In this document: positions 53,801 through 63,263 of the stretch, in pieces
Layout: every line of letters starts with the position of its first letter
Numbering within the stretch: position 1 is the first letter of the stretch
Assembly: GCA_037893245.1 (NCBI GenBank)
Contig: JBAIAA010000352.1
Coordinates: forward strand, 1,240,001 to 1,304,000
Direction: 5' to 3'
Length of the DNA stretch: 64,000 nucleotides
Source: Crossaster papposus
Taxonomy: Eukaryota; Echinodermata; Asteroidea; Velatida; Solasteridae
Made by a program: the position numbers and the translations under genes
The notes under the pieces: model-generated
What the model saw: the letters and a program-made list of their open reading frames with translations, nothing else
Database searches by the model: none
Told to the model about the DNA's origin: nothing

Positions 53801-56800
53801 GTAGCTTTTTGGGAGGGGTCCCATCAGATCAACGGCCACGACTTCCCAAGGTGCATCAGAGTGCGTGGATAGCATGAGACCAGCTGGTTTGCGATATGTT
53901 GGCTTTGTCACCTGACACGTGCGGCATGAGCGGACGAAACTACGGACTGATTTTGACACTCCTTTCCACCACAGATACTGGTGGGCTATGCGATCCAGAG
54001 TCTTTGTCCTTCCAAGATGGCCGGCCGCTGGTTTAGCATGGAGCTCAACCATAACATCTCGTTGGAGGGATGCAGGGACGACGATAGACCAGGTTGGATT
54101 TATGTAATGGAGTAGGACACCATCACGAACTCTGTATTCAGTAGCTTGTTTGCGGATGCGATTGGATTCACGCGAATCGGTCGGTAGCTGGTTTTCTGCG
54201 AGGAATTGTATCAAAAGACACAGTTGTGTGTCCGCGAGCTGTGCAGATTTTAGCTGGGCGCGAGAGAACATGGTAGGCGCGTTCCTATCCGAGGTGTGGA
54301 AGGTGGTCCACTCCAGTTCTTTGCGGTGTTCCCATCGCTTTTTTCGACATGACGGACACGAGTATTTCGCCATGGAAGCGGCGCGTTTGGGCCGGATATG
54401 TACACACTTGTGATGAAACCAGGCATTGCAGTCATCACATTGGATCCAATTGATCACCTCATCTTGGGGGTCGCAGCACACAGTAGCTGCACAGAGTGAC
54501 ATGGGAGGGTTGTCGTCCACATCAGCATAATGTGATGTGTCGGTAGTAGGAGTAGTGTCACGGGGTGTCTCTAGAACTTGTGCTTGAACCACTCCTATGA
54601 CATTTGGCATTTCCGCGATTCTGGACAATGCGTCAGGAACGCAGTGAAGTGGACCCGGTCTGTATACTACATCAAAGACAAAGTCCTGCAGTCGGAGGAC
54701 CCATCGAGCCAGTCTACCAGTCTGTTTCGCTTTGCGAAACAACCAGCAAAGGGCCTGATGGTCAGTCACTACACGGCAGCGTTGGCCTTCAAGGTAGGGT
54801 CGCCACTTTTCAAGGGCCCAGACGACAGCGAGGCATTCCCTCTCTGTGGTGCTGTAGTTGCGTTCAGCAGCAGTAAGGGCTCTGCTGGCATATGCGATTG
54901 TTCGTTGGCCAGTCTCTTGGGTCTGGAGAAGGATGGCTCCGAGGCCGATGTCGCTTGCATCAGTGTGCACAGCAAAGGGTCGATCCATCTCCGGGTAACC
55001 GAGGATTGGTTCTGATGTCAGTGCATTTCTTAGTGTTTCAAACGCGGCTTTGCATGCTGGAGACCAACACCAGGTGGTGTTTTTTCTCCGCAGCTGGTGT
55101 AGGGGCTCTGCAACATCCGCAAAGTTGGGGATGAATTTCTGGTACCAGCCTACCATCCCGAGAAAACGCTCAAGTTGTTTAAGCGTGTTGGGCACAGGGT
55201 AGGTCGATATGGTCGCGATCTTGTTGGGGTTTGGTTTCAGGCCATCGCGACTGGTGACGTGGCCTAAGTATGACATTTCTCTGCAGGCAAAGTTGCACTT
55301 CTCAAAGTTCACTGTTAGGTGTGCAGCGCGAAGCTTCAACAGAATCTCGTGAAGATCACTGAAGTGTTGTTCTACGGTGTTTGAGTAGCAGATTATATCG
55401 TCCAAGTAGACGAAGCAGTTATGCCCGACGAGATTGCCCAGCACTTCAGACATGAGACGCTGAAAGCTGGCGGGGCCGTTAACGACACCGAAAGGCATAA
55501 CCTTGAAGTGAAAGAGACCTTCCTCGCAGATGAATGCGGTTTTTTCTGCATCATCTGGTTTCATGCCCATTTGCCAGTACCCACTCTTAAGATCTAGTGA
55601 GCTGAACACCTGGGCACCATGAAGAGAGTCCAGAATGGCATCAATTGTAGGCATGGGGTATGCGTCCAGTTTCGTAACCCTGTTCAGTTTACGGTAGTCC
55701 ACACAAAGACGGTATTGGCCCGATTTCTTCGGGACCATCAGGACAGGTGCAGCCCAAGGAGACTTCGACGGAACCACTTTCCCAGACTGGAGAAGTGTGT
55801 CAAGGTCGTCCCTTAGAGCCCGTCTTTTGTCTGGTGAAAGCCGATATGGCGGGGAACGTAGTGGTTGCGCGTCACCAACCACAATGTGATGTTGTGCTAT
55901 GTCCGTGTGACCTGGCTGGTCGGAGATAACGTCAGGGAACTCATTGAGAAGAGTGTCCAGCTGTTGGTGTTCGTCACCTGTCAAGACAGGCTTGTCGAGC
56001 GAGGATGCAGACCGTTCAGGTAAGTCATTGTAGACGGTGGAGACTGTCTCAACCTGTGCAGGCGGTTGAGAGGGGACACCCAGCAAAGGGAACTTGATGT
56101 GGTGGTCAGAATCTATGGTCTCTGACCAGTAGCAGTTCTCACCGAAATCCAAAGTAAGATGCGCTTTGTGTACAAAGTCCATGCCGAGCAGGATGGGGGC
56201 CGGCAGTCGATGAACCCGGTGAAGTTGAACAGTTGTCAGAACACCACCAACACCGAGTGTCACTGGGACGGTACCAAGCGTGCAGAGCTTGGTCCCATCA
56301 ACCATGACTAAAGTCTCTGTTGAGTCTTGGGAGGCGGGGGATAAGTCAAGCCCTTGGCATATGTCCTCAGTTACCAAGGACAGACTGGAGCCAGTGTCAA
56401 CAAAGGCCATGACACTGTTGCCGTTGACAGTCACTTCAATTTGTGGACCACTTTTTTGTGGTGCCGTTGTCTGCACAAAGTTCACCTTGTTCGCTGAGAA
56501 AGGCCTAGTTTCAGGCTTAGCTGGTGGAGGAGAGGGCCTGGCTGTCGATTGATAAGGCGATTGCATGGGGGGAGGGAGGGGACATTCCTGTACCTTGTGT
56601 CCCATCTGCTTACAGCGGTAGCAGACACTGGTGAATTGTCCCGGCCTGTATTGTCTGTTAGGTTGCGATGCCGGTTTGGCAGGCGAGGCTTTGTAGGTTG
56701 CTGGTGGAGGCAGAGCGTTGGAGGTTTTGTTCGACGATATGGGTGGAGTGGAATGCGAAGTCGAACGCTGATGCAACAGGTGTTCGTCCGCTGCTCTGGC

Positions 56801-59755
56801 AACTTCGGCAACTGTCTTCAGTTTGCGCTCTTGAAGTTTGAGCCGAAGTCCGTCATTTCGGATAGTCGATAGAAATTGGTCTATCATGACCAAGTTGAAG
56901 CAACGAGTTATTTCAGGAGTCTTCTCGGCCTCCTCTCCTAGTTCCATCCACTTATGGAAGTACAGTCCAAGTCGCGTGGAGTAATCTTCGAAAGTCTCGT
57001 CTGCTTTCTTTTGATCAGTTTTGAAGAGTTGACGATACGCCTCTGGCGTACGAAGGTATCTTCTTTCGATTGCTGCGACAATTGTATCAAAGTTAAGCTT
57101 GTCAGTCTCGCTCAGAGAGTAGAAGACTTTCTGTGCCTTGCCAGTCAGGTATGGCTCTAGAAGTCTAGGCCAATCTCCCTTTGGCTTCTTAGCTGCGGTG
57201 GCCAAGCGTTTAAACGTGGTCAAATAACAAGTTATATCGTCGTCGCTTCCAAGTTTATGGAAGTCGGGGAGTTTGGGTCCCAGCTGTACCGATGGTCGTT
57301 TTGATGCCTCGGCGATTGCCTCTGAAAAAGACTTGCAGATTCGGTCCGTTTCATGTCGACGATCAATTTCAAGTCCGTGAAGCAACTGGACAAGTTCAGA
57401 TGCCCCAAGTCCTTTAGACGGTGTACCTGCATCTGCGTCTTCCACCATGTTTGGAAGATCACACAGACATTCAGTGCGTTCTTGTTTGGTTGCTATCACT
57501 GTAGTGTCAATGTGATTGAGCTCACACAGTCTACCTATGTGTTCAGCTGTGAACCTGCGAAGGTATGTCGTTCTGTCCGACATGATTTGGTATCCCAAGG
57601 GGTTGCCAAATATCAGTGAACAAACAATATCAGCAGTGACGATGTAAAACTCTAGAGAAGTTAATGTTTATGGAACGAAGGCAGTCGACGGTAGCCAGAA
57701 GGATATCAGACGACACGAAGCCTCTTAGTTCAAAACAAGTTCACGAAACAGTTTCACATGTGGAGAAGTACTAGCTGTATATAGTTCACAAAACTGACAG
57801 GTTTGTATTATTTGTCAGTTGACGACTTGCAAATAAAACGCCCGAAAAACGTTCGGCAAATTGGCGACAGAAATCGTGACAATTTGTTCAGTTCAACACG
57901 ATAAAAATAATCCGCAAATATCTCCAAATCCTTAGTGCATCCTGCCGACTACGCCAGTGTAACGGGTCAAACGTCACTAAGGTTGCGAATGCACAGACTA
58001 GAGTTAAGAGATAATAAGTTAAAGACTATTTCTAACGATAAACTGACCTTTTAATATCAGACATTCACGGAAGTTGAGCCAGCGTGACTGGCAGCCATAT
58101 TGCAAAGTCTCCCAGCATGCTTTGCGGTTACATCATTTACATATTATAATTAGGTAAGCATAGTTGGGAGAACATACATGTACATATAGTATTGGTATTA
58201 GCGGCCGCTACAAGAGTCCAGTTCATTTTAAAAGTATTTTCTAACAAAATTGAAATTTGTTTCTCAGTTTCTCATTGTCTTGTGCCCAGACCAAATGATT
58301 CCGACTAGGGTATTTTCAAGTCAGGGAACCAGATTATAAACCAAAAATAAAAAATGAATTTTAATATGGCGTCAGAAATAATGTAACATTTTACAATTAA
58401 TAACATTATTAACGTACTATTAATATATATTATTATAAAGAAGTTACAACTAACATTATTTATTTAGTACACTTCTAAACACTTCTAATTGGTCCACATG
58501 CCTGAGCCTGAGGAACAGACCTGCACATTTTGTTGTTGTTGTTGTTGTTTGGATGGCACCGGCTTTGGCATTCGACCTGCACATTTTCCACCTGTCCGTC
58601 CACTTTAAATGTAAAGTGCGCCACCAAGTAGCAGATTTGTTTTATGAAGAGCGCCCCCAAACACGCGCCGTGCTCATAACGTCAGTTGCGTCGCAAACCG
58701 ACGTACGGGTAGCTTATTTTCGCATGCATGGCCAAATACTCAATTTCTTATGAGTAAATAATTAAGTGTTTCGGCACAGTGGGCGTTTTCAAAGTACGCT
58801 TGTGTAAACATTCTTTTGAATTTGTATAGTTAAGAACTCTAGCCTGGACCAAATTCATATCGAACATTCTTTCTAGCCACTGTGTGACTGTGTCAATAAG
58901 TGTTCCTCTTCACTTTTCCCAAATAATACCCTAACCCATTTATTACCTCTAGAGCTCTTTATAAAAAATAAAAAAAAAACCTTGCGTGGACGTGGCCAAG
59001 TCCACAGAAGGTGTTCAGTTCGTGTATTGTGTGGACTTATTTGTTTGCAAGTACAGTCCGCACAGCGTTTGCAAGGTTGATATACACATTACCATGTGCC
59101 CGGCAGAAGGATGTACGTATGCCCTTATGCGCAAACGCGTAATCGCCAAAATGTTACCAGCAAAAGGGCATATGCAAAACAACTACCTATATTTTAATGA
59201 ATTGTAAACATTTATCCTTGAAGTTAACACAAAGTTCTCTCAAAAATTGTGATTCAGGTGTTTGACAAATATAAAATGTGTACTATGACACGTGTAAGAG
59301 AACATTGGATTCATAGTACGTGTGTGGGAACATTGGAGCCTTTTAGTTTTAACGCATTTTTTTATGAAAGTGATGTTTGCGTCAGAACGCTCGTATGCCC
59401 GTTCTGCCGGGCGTTCTACCGGGCACCCGATTGTACTGTGTACACGTACTTTGTACCGTCGAAGTAAATTCGAGTCCGGCCTCTGCCGCGCGCGTACTTA
59501 CGTACCCAAGATTGACTCTTTCGATCTCGAATTTCTACAAATCTGCTTATACTAGAGAAAATAAATCAATTGTGCTTACCTCTGAGCGTACACGATGGCC
59601 TTTTCTTGCGGGGAAGCGCTGCCGCCGACGGCCACAGACCCATTGTATCCGTGTGCGTGACCCGCCTTGGAGTAGTCGATCAGTTCGTCTTGGTATGAAC
59701 TCGAAGAGTCACCGAAAAAATCACCCACATCATCAGGCGAACGAGCCCCGCTCAT
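47807..59755 (-). CDS. DCTPP1: dCTP pyrophosphatase 1 (MazG-like NTP pyrophosphatase)
   Basis: All-alpha NTP pyrophosphatase that hydrolyses dCTP and modified cytidine nucleotides to monophosphates, cleansing the nucleotide pool. Six exons on the minus strand: 59580-59755, 51575-51859, 50806-50884, 48928-48959, 48571-48605 and 47807-47997, with matching phases, giving 265 residues. The conserved domain spans FRFSDGPSMEEL, RDWDQFHQPRNLLLAM, MGEVGEVSELFQW (Mg-binding ExxE) and GQELSDVLMYLIRLAEKCHVDL (second acidic pair), ending YGSSKKYSEYD. Exons 4 and 5 are only 32 and 35 bp. The first 100 or so residues (acidic, Ser-rich) have no equivalent in vertebrate proteins of about 170 residues, so exon 1 is less certain. 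The ATG at 59755 is the first in frame; an upstream GTG at 59773 is not a likely start. Intron 1 contains a full gypsy element. Confidence 0.9.
48287..48520. mobile_element. MITE of the CACTTGGGGAGACAA family, copy 2
   Basis: AAATAGGCACTTGGGGAGACAA and TTGTCTCCCCAAGTGCCTATTT are perfect inverted ends. It lies within DCTPP1 intron 5, close to the short exon 5. Confidence 0.85.
49195..49504. mobile_element. TTAA-flanked MITE, family B
   Basis: TTAA|AGGTAGAATACACCATT to AATGGTGTATCCTACCT|TTAA, 310 bp, with the central palindrome partly deleted. Confidence 0.82.
49896..50083. mobile_element. TTAA-flanked MITE, family A
   Basis: The left CCAGTTCGCGCCGAGATG lacks part of the interior; the right end GGCGCGAACTGG|TTAA is intact. 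Confidence 0.75.
50328..50778. repeat. GAGGATT-type degenerate array between TTAACCCTAAC ends
   Basis: Many copies of GAGGATTTTTGAGGATTGAG and variants, alternating with AAAA-rich segments. The block is bounded by TTAACCCTAAC and GTTAGGGTTAA, so it may be a third TTAA-targeting element whose ends resemble telomere repeats. No coding content. Confidence 0.65.
50986..51358. mobile_element. TTAA-flanked MITE, family B, full copy
   Basis: TTAA|AGGTAGGATACACCATTG to AATGGTGTATCCTACCT|TTAA, 373 bp, near-perfect termini. It lies in DCTPP1 intron 2, about 100 bp upstream (in transcript order) of exon 3. Confidence 0.88.
52135..52204. mobile_element. TTAA-flanked MITE, family A, miniature
   Basis: TTAA|CCAGTTTGCGCCGGGATT to GACGCAAACTGG, only 70 bp. 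The gypsy element's target duplication begins two bases after its right end. Confidence 0.75.
52211..52465 (-). repeat. 3' LTR of the gypsy element
   Basis: 255 bp, TG...CA ends, same sequence as 57958-58212. In the minus orientation of the element this is the downstream LTR. Confidence 0.95.
52466..52477 (-). other. Polypurine tract
   Basis: The minus strand reads AAGAGGGGGGAG immediately upstream of the 3' LTR, the normal position for plus-strand priming. Confidence 0.85.
53009..57583 (-). CDS. Ty3/gypsy Gag-Pol polyprotein with PHD finger
   Basis: One open frame of 1524 residues, with ATG chosen at 57583 (MSDRTTYLRR) over the TTG 15 bases upstream. Order of domains: Gag with a CCHC zinc knuckle (CYRCKQMGHKVQEC, 321-334); aspartic protease (DTGSS, 396-400); reverse transcriptase with YLDD (726-729); RNase H (HTDAS, 873-877), ending PDALSRI; a PHD-type zinc finger (about 1031-1079: IQCDDCNAWFHHKC then CPSC); integrase with H2C2 zinc site (H1182, H1189, C1220, C1223) and catalytic D1252, D1312, E1347; and a C-terminal tail without a recognisable chromodomain. 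No frameshift between gag and pol, unlike many gypsy elements. It makes particles and carries out reverse transcription and integration; no env gene follows. Confidence 0.95.
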   Translation of the reverse strand: MSDRTTYLRRFTAEHIGRLCELNHIDTTVIATKQERTECLCDLPNMVEDADAGTPSKGLGASELVQLLHGLEIDRRHETDRICKSFSEAIAEASKRPSVQLGPKLPDFHKLGSDDDITCYLTTFKRLATAAKKPKGDWPRLLEPYLTGKAQKVFYSLSETDKLNFDTIVAAIERRYLRTPEAYRQLFKTDQKKADETFEDYSTRLGLYFHKWMELGEEAEKTPEITRCFNLVMIDQFLSTIRNDGLRLKLQERKLKTVAEVARAADEHLLHQRSTSHSTPPISSNKTSNALPPPATYKASPAKPASQPNRQYRPGQFTSVCYRCKQMGHKVQECPLPPPMQSPYQSTARPSPPPAKPETRPFSANKVNFVQTTAPQKSGPQIEVTVNGNSVMAFVDTGSSLSLVTEDICQGLDLSPASQDSTETLVMVDGTKLCTLGTVPVTLGVGGVLTTVQLHRVHRLPAPILLGMDFVHKAHLTLDFGENCYWSETIDSDHHIKFPLLGVPSQPPAQVETVSTVYNDLPERSASSLDKPVLTGDEHQQLDTLLNEFPDVISDQPGHTDIAQHHIVVGDAQPLRSPPYRLSPDKRRALRDDLDTLLQSGKVVPSKSPWAAPVLMVPKKSGQYRLCVDYRKLNRVTKLDAYPMPTIDAILDSLHGAQVFSSLDLKSGYWQMGMKPDDAEKTAFICEEGLFHFKVMPFGVVNGPASFQRLMSEVLGNLVGHNCFVYLDDIICYSNTVEQHFSDLHEILLKLRAAHLTVNFEKCNFACREMSYLGHVTSRDGLKPNPNKIATISTYPVPNTLKQLERFLGMVGWYQKFIPNFADVAEPLHQLRRKNTTWCWSPACKAAFETLRNALTSEPILGYPEMDRPFAVHTDASDIGLGAILLQTQETGQRTIAYASRALTAAERNYSTTERECLAVVWALEKWRPYLEGQRCRVVTDHQALCWLFRKAKQTGRLARWVLRLQDFVFDVVYRPGPLHCVPDALSRIAEMPNVIGVVQAQVLETPRDTTPTTDTSHYADVDDNPPMSLCAATVCCDPQDEVINWIQCDDCNAWFHHKCVHIRPKRAASMAKYSCPSCRKKRWEHRKELEWTTFHTSDRNAPTMFSRAQLKSAQLADTQLCLLIQFLAENQLPTDSRESNRIRKQATEYRVRDGVLLHYINPTWSIVVPASLQRDVMVELHAKPAAGHLGRTKTLDRIAHQYLWWKGVSKSVRSFVRSCRTCQVTKPTYRKPAGLMLSTHSDAPWEVVAVDLMGPLPKSYGGHEYLLVAVDHFSKWTEIFPLKNATGKTVACTIVRQLFSRYGAPRSLLSDNGPQFTSRALASVCSDWGVEQLFISPYHPQSNWVERVNRNIKAMLQAYTSTDHRTWDTHVSEFAFALNSATHETTGVEPAVLMLGRSMKTPLTNKWDTSRLGNPPPPDAVDVHEQVVVHAEQARRKRKQHYDKARSEPTVKTGDHVMVQTHPQSKASKSFSAKLAPRWQGPFVVMERTTPVNLKIAHIHTPHKELIVHVGQIKPVPKPNSSP
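54335..54493 (-). other. PHD-finger segment of the gypsy polyprotein
   Basis: Cysteine/histidine pattern C-x(4,5)-C-x11-C-x2-C-x4-H-x2-C-x15-C-x2-C, with the W-F-H core typical of PHD fingers (WIQCDDCNAWFHHKCV). It lies between the RNase H end and the integrase zinc domain. Confidence 0.85.
57941..57957 (-). other. Candidate primer-binding site
   Basis: Immediately inside the 5' LTR the minus strand reads C then TGGCGTAGTCGGCAGG, starting with the usual TGG complement of a tRNA CCA end. The priming tRNA was not identified. Confidence 0.65.
57958..58212 (-). repeat. 5' LTR of the gypsy element
   Basis: 255 bp, identical to the other LTR by eye; the promoter LTR in the element's minus orientation. 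Confidence 0.95.
58217..59579. other. Proximal part of DCTPP1 intron 1, no gene seen
   Basis: AT-rich with a (TTG)n run near 58531. No recognisable exon or repeat family; several short frames are unsupported. Confidence 0.5.
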
Positions 59756-59893
59756 GTGATCGGGTGTGTGCACGCGTGACGCGGTTCTGCATAGTGCCTT
59801 ATTCCGCTGTCTGTCACATCATGGAGGAATACTAGTTTATTCCTCCATGGTCACATCAATTATTATCCATATTGGTTTGTATTATTCATTATA

Positions 59894-60280
59894 CAGGGTG
59901 GCCCCTAAAACACGGACAATGCATACTTCCACTACCCTAGCCAAAACTATCTTTACCAATAGACGGAGAATCTTTCTAGTAGAAAAACGCTACCAAGATA
60001 ATCATTTGGGCCAGTATAGTTTTAGCTGTAGATCCTATTTTGTGAATCACAGTCAGACGTCCTTAACCTTTCGCACCGAGAAAATCATGTTAAATTGGCA
60101 GGAACGGTTTAGTTATTTCTCGGTGTAAAGGGACCTCTGACTTTGCTTTACAGGGTCTGGAGCTAAAACTATAAAACCCAAATCGAGATATCTTGGTATC
60201 GTTTTTCTCCAAGATTCGCCTTCCATGTTATAGGTATAGTTTTGGCCTCAGGGTAATGAAAGTATATGTTTTGTCCGTTG
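59894..60280. mobile_element. Mariner-like MITE copy 4
   Basis: The left end TA|CAGGGTGGCCCC is clear, and the interior matches the family (TTCACTACCCTAGCCAAAAC, GCACCGAGAAA, TTTTGGCCTCAGGGTA). The right terminus is lost next to the following MITE. Confidence 0.6.
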
Positions 60281-60296
60281 AGGCATGCTTGTCCAG

Positions 60297-60731
60297 GGCT
60301 GCGTTCCACTTACGCGAACTGTTTGCGCGAACGTTCGCCTACGTTTTGAGTTGGCGTTAGTTGAAGTGGAACGATATTTTAAAAAGTACGTTTTCAAAAT
60401 GGCGAACCCCCAGTGACAGTGAGATTGTTTGGTTGGCTGTTTTTTGTCCAGCTCATTATTTTTCTTTAAAAGATCCCTGTGAATGCTCAAAACAATCCAC
60501 CGTTTAAAACGAAAAGTATGAAACGTAAATTAAAACCGTGAAAACAACACTGCCGTCTGCTAACCTCTTCGCCATCTTTAAAATACGTCACTGGCCAACA
60601 GCGAACAGCTCGGAATGTCGTTCGCCGTTTTCGCTAACGTTCGCTAAAATAATTGGCGCATATTGCGTTCCACTCACGCAAACAACGCTAACGTTGGCCA
60701 ACGTTGGCAACGTTCGCGTGAGTGGAACGCA
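60297..60731. mobile_element. MITE with GGCTGCGTTCCACT ends
   Basis: GCGTTCCACTTACGCGAAC at the left and GTTCGCGTGAGTGGAACGC at the right. CGTTCGC and AACGTTGGC motifs repeat near both ends. Terminal GCGTTCCA recalls the MITE at 39543. Confidence 0.75.
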
Positions 60732-60837
60732 CCCCTGGTTTGTTTGGGGGACACCTTTTTATGCTCTTATATTTGTTTTTAAGAGTGAACAAAAATTACT
60801 CTCCAAAAAGAGTGAATCCCTTACATAGCCACTCTAT

Positions 60838-60960
60838 TGGGCTGGGTTCGGACGGTCTGTTCTTGACACGCGCGAAACTCGTCCGCCGAAACTTTCCGGC
60901 GTAAGAGCGCGAATGGAGTTTCGCGTGTGTCACGAACAAACCGATCGAACCTAGCCCGAA
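60838..60960. repeat. Foldback repeat
   Basis: TTGGGCTGGGTTCGGACGGT pairs loosely with CGATCGAACCTAGCCCGA, and TGACACGCGCGAAACTC with GAGTTTCGCGTGTGTCA. Confidence 0.7.
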
Positions 60961-61201
60961 GGAGTAAAACCCCAGTAAAAAAAAGAAGAAGTTTAAACCA
61001 CTCCAAAAGAGTGCAATTTCCACTTTGTTGAGGAACCACAAGGGACTAGTCTTAAAAGAGTGGCCCCTTGCGACTAAAAAAAAGGAAGAAGGAATAACTT
61101 TTGCAATGACTTTTGGTTTTAGTAATATAGTATTCAGTTTAGAGTACCTGGAATAACTGTTTATACTAATGGGGGCGCTGTTCCCCTTTCTTGTCACTTA
61201 C

Positions 61202-61332
61202 TTTCGCTTGTAGTGCGTGACGGCGTTGCAGATGTACGACTTTACGGCGCGTCGCACTTTGTTTTTCACCGTCACTTCGTTCCTGAGTAGCGGGCAGAGG
61301 CGCATGACCTGTTTGCATGCAGTAAAGTACAT
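61202..61332 (-). CDS. Candidate exon of an unidentified gene
   Basis: The minus strand from an ATG at 61332 reads MYFTACKQVMRLCPLLRNEV, then a basic stretch ending CNAVTHYKRK at a strong 5' splice site (AA|GTAAGTG at 61202). The region is GC-richer than its surroundings, as the other real exons here are. An alternative acceptor (AAACAG at about 61312) would make it an internal exon. I do not recognise the protein and found no partner exon, so it could be fortuitous. Confidence 0.3.
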
Positions 61333-61662
61333 TGGTTTGGTAAGCACTTAAAATGAGCAACCACAATGACAACCCTAGAACCAAGCCCCACACAGGGCCA
61401 CGTTAGTGGGGCTACAGCTATCCCGACCATAGCCTTAAATGCTAACACTAACCACCGAAGCCGCACGGCGATGTCGTAACCATAGCCACACGGCGGTGTC
61501 GTTTTGGTTGTAGTGTTTGACTACAATGAGTGCCTTCCGATTGGTTCATTTCCACTCATTCATAAATTGTTGGAAAGAATGTAGTATCCCTTATCCTGCC
61601 GCAACTTCCTTGGTTGTGTACAATGGTGTGTACGTGTACATGTACATGTAGGCCTATGGTAT
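61333..61662. other. Region without recognised features
   Basis: Contains a short direct repeat (CACGGCGATGTCGTAACCATAGC near 61465 and a variant near 61490) and TGTACATGTACATGTA near 61636. No gene is supported. Confidence 0.4.
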
Positions 61663-62585
61663 TGTGGCGGGAACTCCCCGGGCCAACCTAAGGCTGTTAG
61701 GATAAGTCGGACACCTATTAAAGCGACGACAATCTTCCCAACCTAAGGCTCTTCCCTAGACGAGAGATCACTCAGAGCGACCTAAAAGGCTAAGGGTGCA
61801 GGTCCGTTTTGGAGGAAATATACCGCCGATTATGATGATAGCGATTACTCTCTGTTGATTACACTATAACCTGTAACAAAGACTCCTTGACAACTGGGTT
61901 GACGGTACAATGAACAATAAAGATGATTTATTCACAACAATCAAGAAATGCACAGTAATTGGAAATTAAGTGGGCTGTTTAAATACTAGGGTCCTCAGCA
62001 GCAATGCACAATAACTGCACTGTTCAGAACGCAAAAGCCATCCTGACATTACACAAGCGAAGTCAGCATTAAGCGCCTAGTCAGCATTACGTGCCTAGTC
62101 AGCATCAAGTGCCTAGTCAGCATCAAGTGCCTAGTCAGCATCAAGTGCTTAGTCAGCATTACATGCCCAAGTAAGCTGTGTACAACCAGTACAGCTTTGC
62201 ACCTGCTACACATTAACCATGCAGGCTTGCGTAAACAATGTACAGCTATACCGCTTTGTACCGATTCGCATAAGCATCGCACAAAACGCAGCACCAGTTA
62301 CCTACGTCTTATCTGCCGTGCAGCTCTCGAACAACTGACCATGGATATTACGTGTCTACCACCCAGGTAAACACGCACACCATGTGAAACACATACATGT
62401 ACTTAAGCATATGGGCTTTGTTACCCAATCGCGTGCAATCATGCAGCGAGTCACTGAGCGGTAAGCTCCGCCCAGCCAGCGCGCGCAACTACAGGTCATG
62501 TCTGCCCGTGGTTACAGTTCATTCATAAACTTTAGAATTACAATAACATAAACTGGCACTAAGTCCTTGCACTTTCCGTCACACA
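61663..62585 (-). mobile_element. Probable LTR of a second gypsy element
   Basis: Bounded by TGTGGCGGGAAC and GACGGAAAGTG-type end (TCCGTCACACA on plus). On the minus strand this starts TGTGTGACGGAAAG, a common gypsy LTR start, and lies downstream of the integrase remnant at 63264-64000. The second LTR is outside the window, so the limits are provisional. Contains an 18-bp tandem repeat. Confidence 0.5.
62070..62165. repeat. 18-bp tandem repeat, five copies
   Basis: GTCAGCATCAAGTGCCTA repeated, with GCC/TTACG variants, inside the putative LTR. Confidence 0.85.
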
Positions 62586-63263
62586 GGCCCGAGCATGGCA
62601 GAGGATGTCCCCATACTCTAAAAGCCATAAAAACTAAATGGAAAGTGTCCATTCCTTAACTTTTCCTTTATAATTTTATATAAAAGTTAAGCTTATTAAA
62701 TATTCACAAGATTTTGTACATAATTTCACACTCGATTTTGCTCCAAAATTATACAGGAATCACACACGTAATGAAATTTTGCACTAATTTTAACAGATAC
62801 AAAATTTAAACCAAATTCTTGACAAATTGTTTGAGGATAAATTGAAACTGTACACTCGATTTGAAGGTCGACTTAAAGAAATTACAGACTATGAGATTTC
62901 ACAGAGTTTAAATTGGCAGGATTTTGGCTGATTTAAATGTCCCCTAAATTTTAAGAAGAATCACTTAATACATAAATCAAATGTCAATCAGACAGGATAG
63001 TTTCTACAGATCATAAAATGTACACTGATGAATTAAACAGTTAAATTTAGATAAATCAAAATTTTACAAGATTCCACTGAGCAAATATATCACAAGTTCT
63101 TGCAAAGCAGAAAATGCAATAAACTATTTACTGATAAACTATTTACACAGTGATTTGTTTTCTTCACAAAATTTGAGTGGTCGAATTAACATTATAATTT
63201 GAAGAAATTAATGCTCAAATGTACCGATTGTAAAAACTGTTCAAATTTGAACAAAAATAGTTC
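62586..63263. other. AT-rich internal 3' region of the second gypsy element
   Basis: No open frame, strongly AT-rich; position between the integrase remnant and LTR suggests untranslated element DNA. Confidence 0.4.

Larger units (their letters stand above)
52211..58212 (-). mobile_element. Complete Ty3/gypsy LTR retrotransposon
   Basis: 6002 bp, oriented on the minus strand, bounded by 255-bp LTRs (TGTAACGGGTCAAACG...CGGCCGCTACA) that appear identical base for base. A 4-bp target duplication (AGAG at 52207-52210 and 58213-58216) flanks it. A polypurine tract, a candidate primer-binding site and one uninterrupted gag-pol frame are present. Every hallmark of a recently mobile copy is present. 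It sits in DCTPP1 intron 1, in the same orientation as the gene. Confidence 0.95.

Noticed and set aside
57584..57598. TTG at 57598 as start of gag-pol
   Set aside because: The first ATG in frame is at 57583; nothing supports non-AUG initiation.
53195..57619. Many plus-strand frames opposite gag-pol
   Set aside because: Antisense shadows of an intact 1524-residue polyprotein.
59755..59773. GTG at 59773 as start of the DCTPP1-like protein
   Set aside because: Eukaryotic initiation strongly favours the ATG six codons downstream at 59755.
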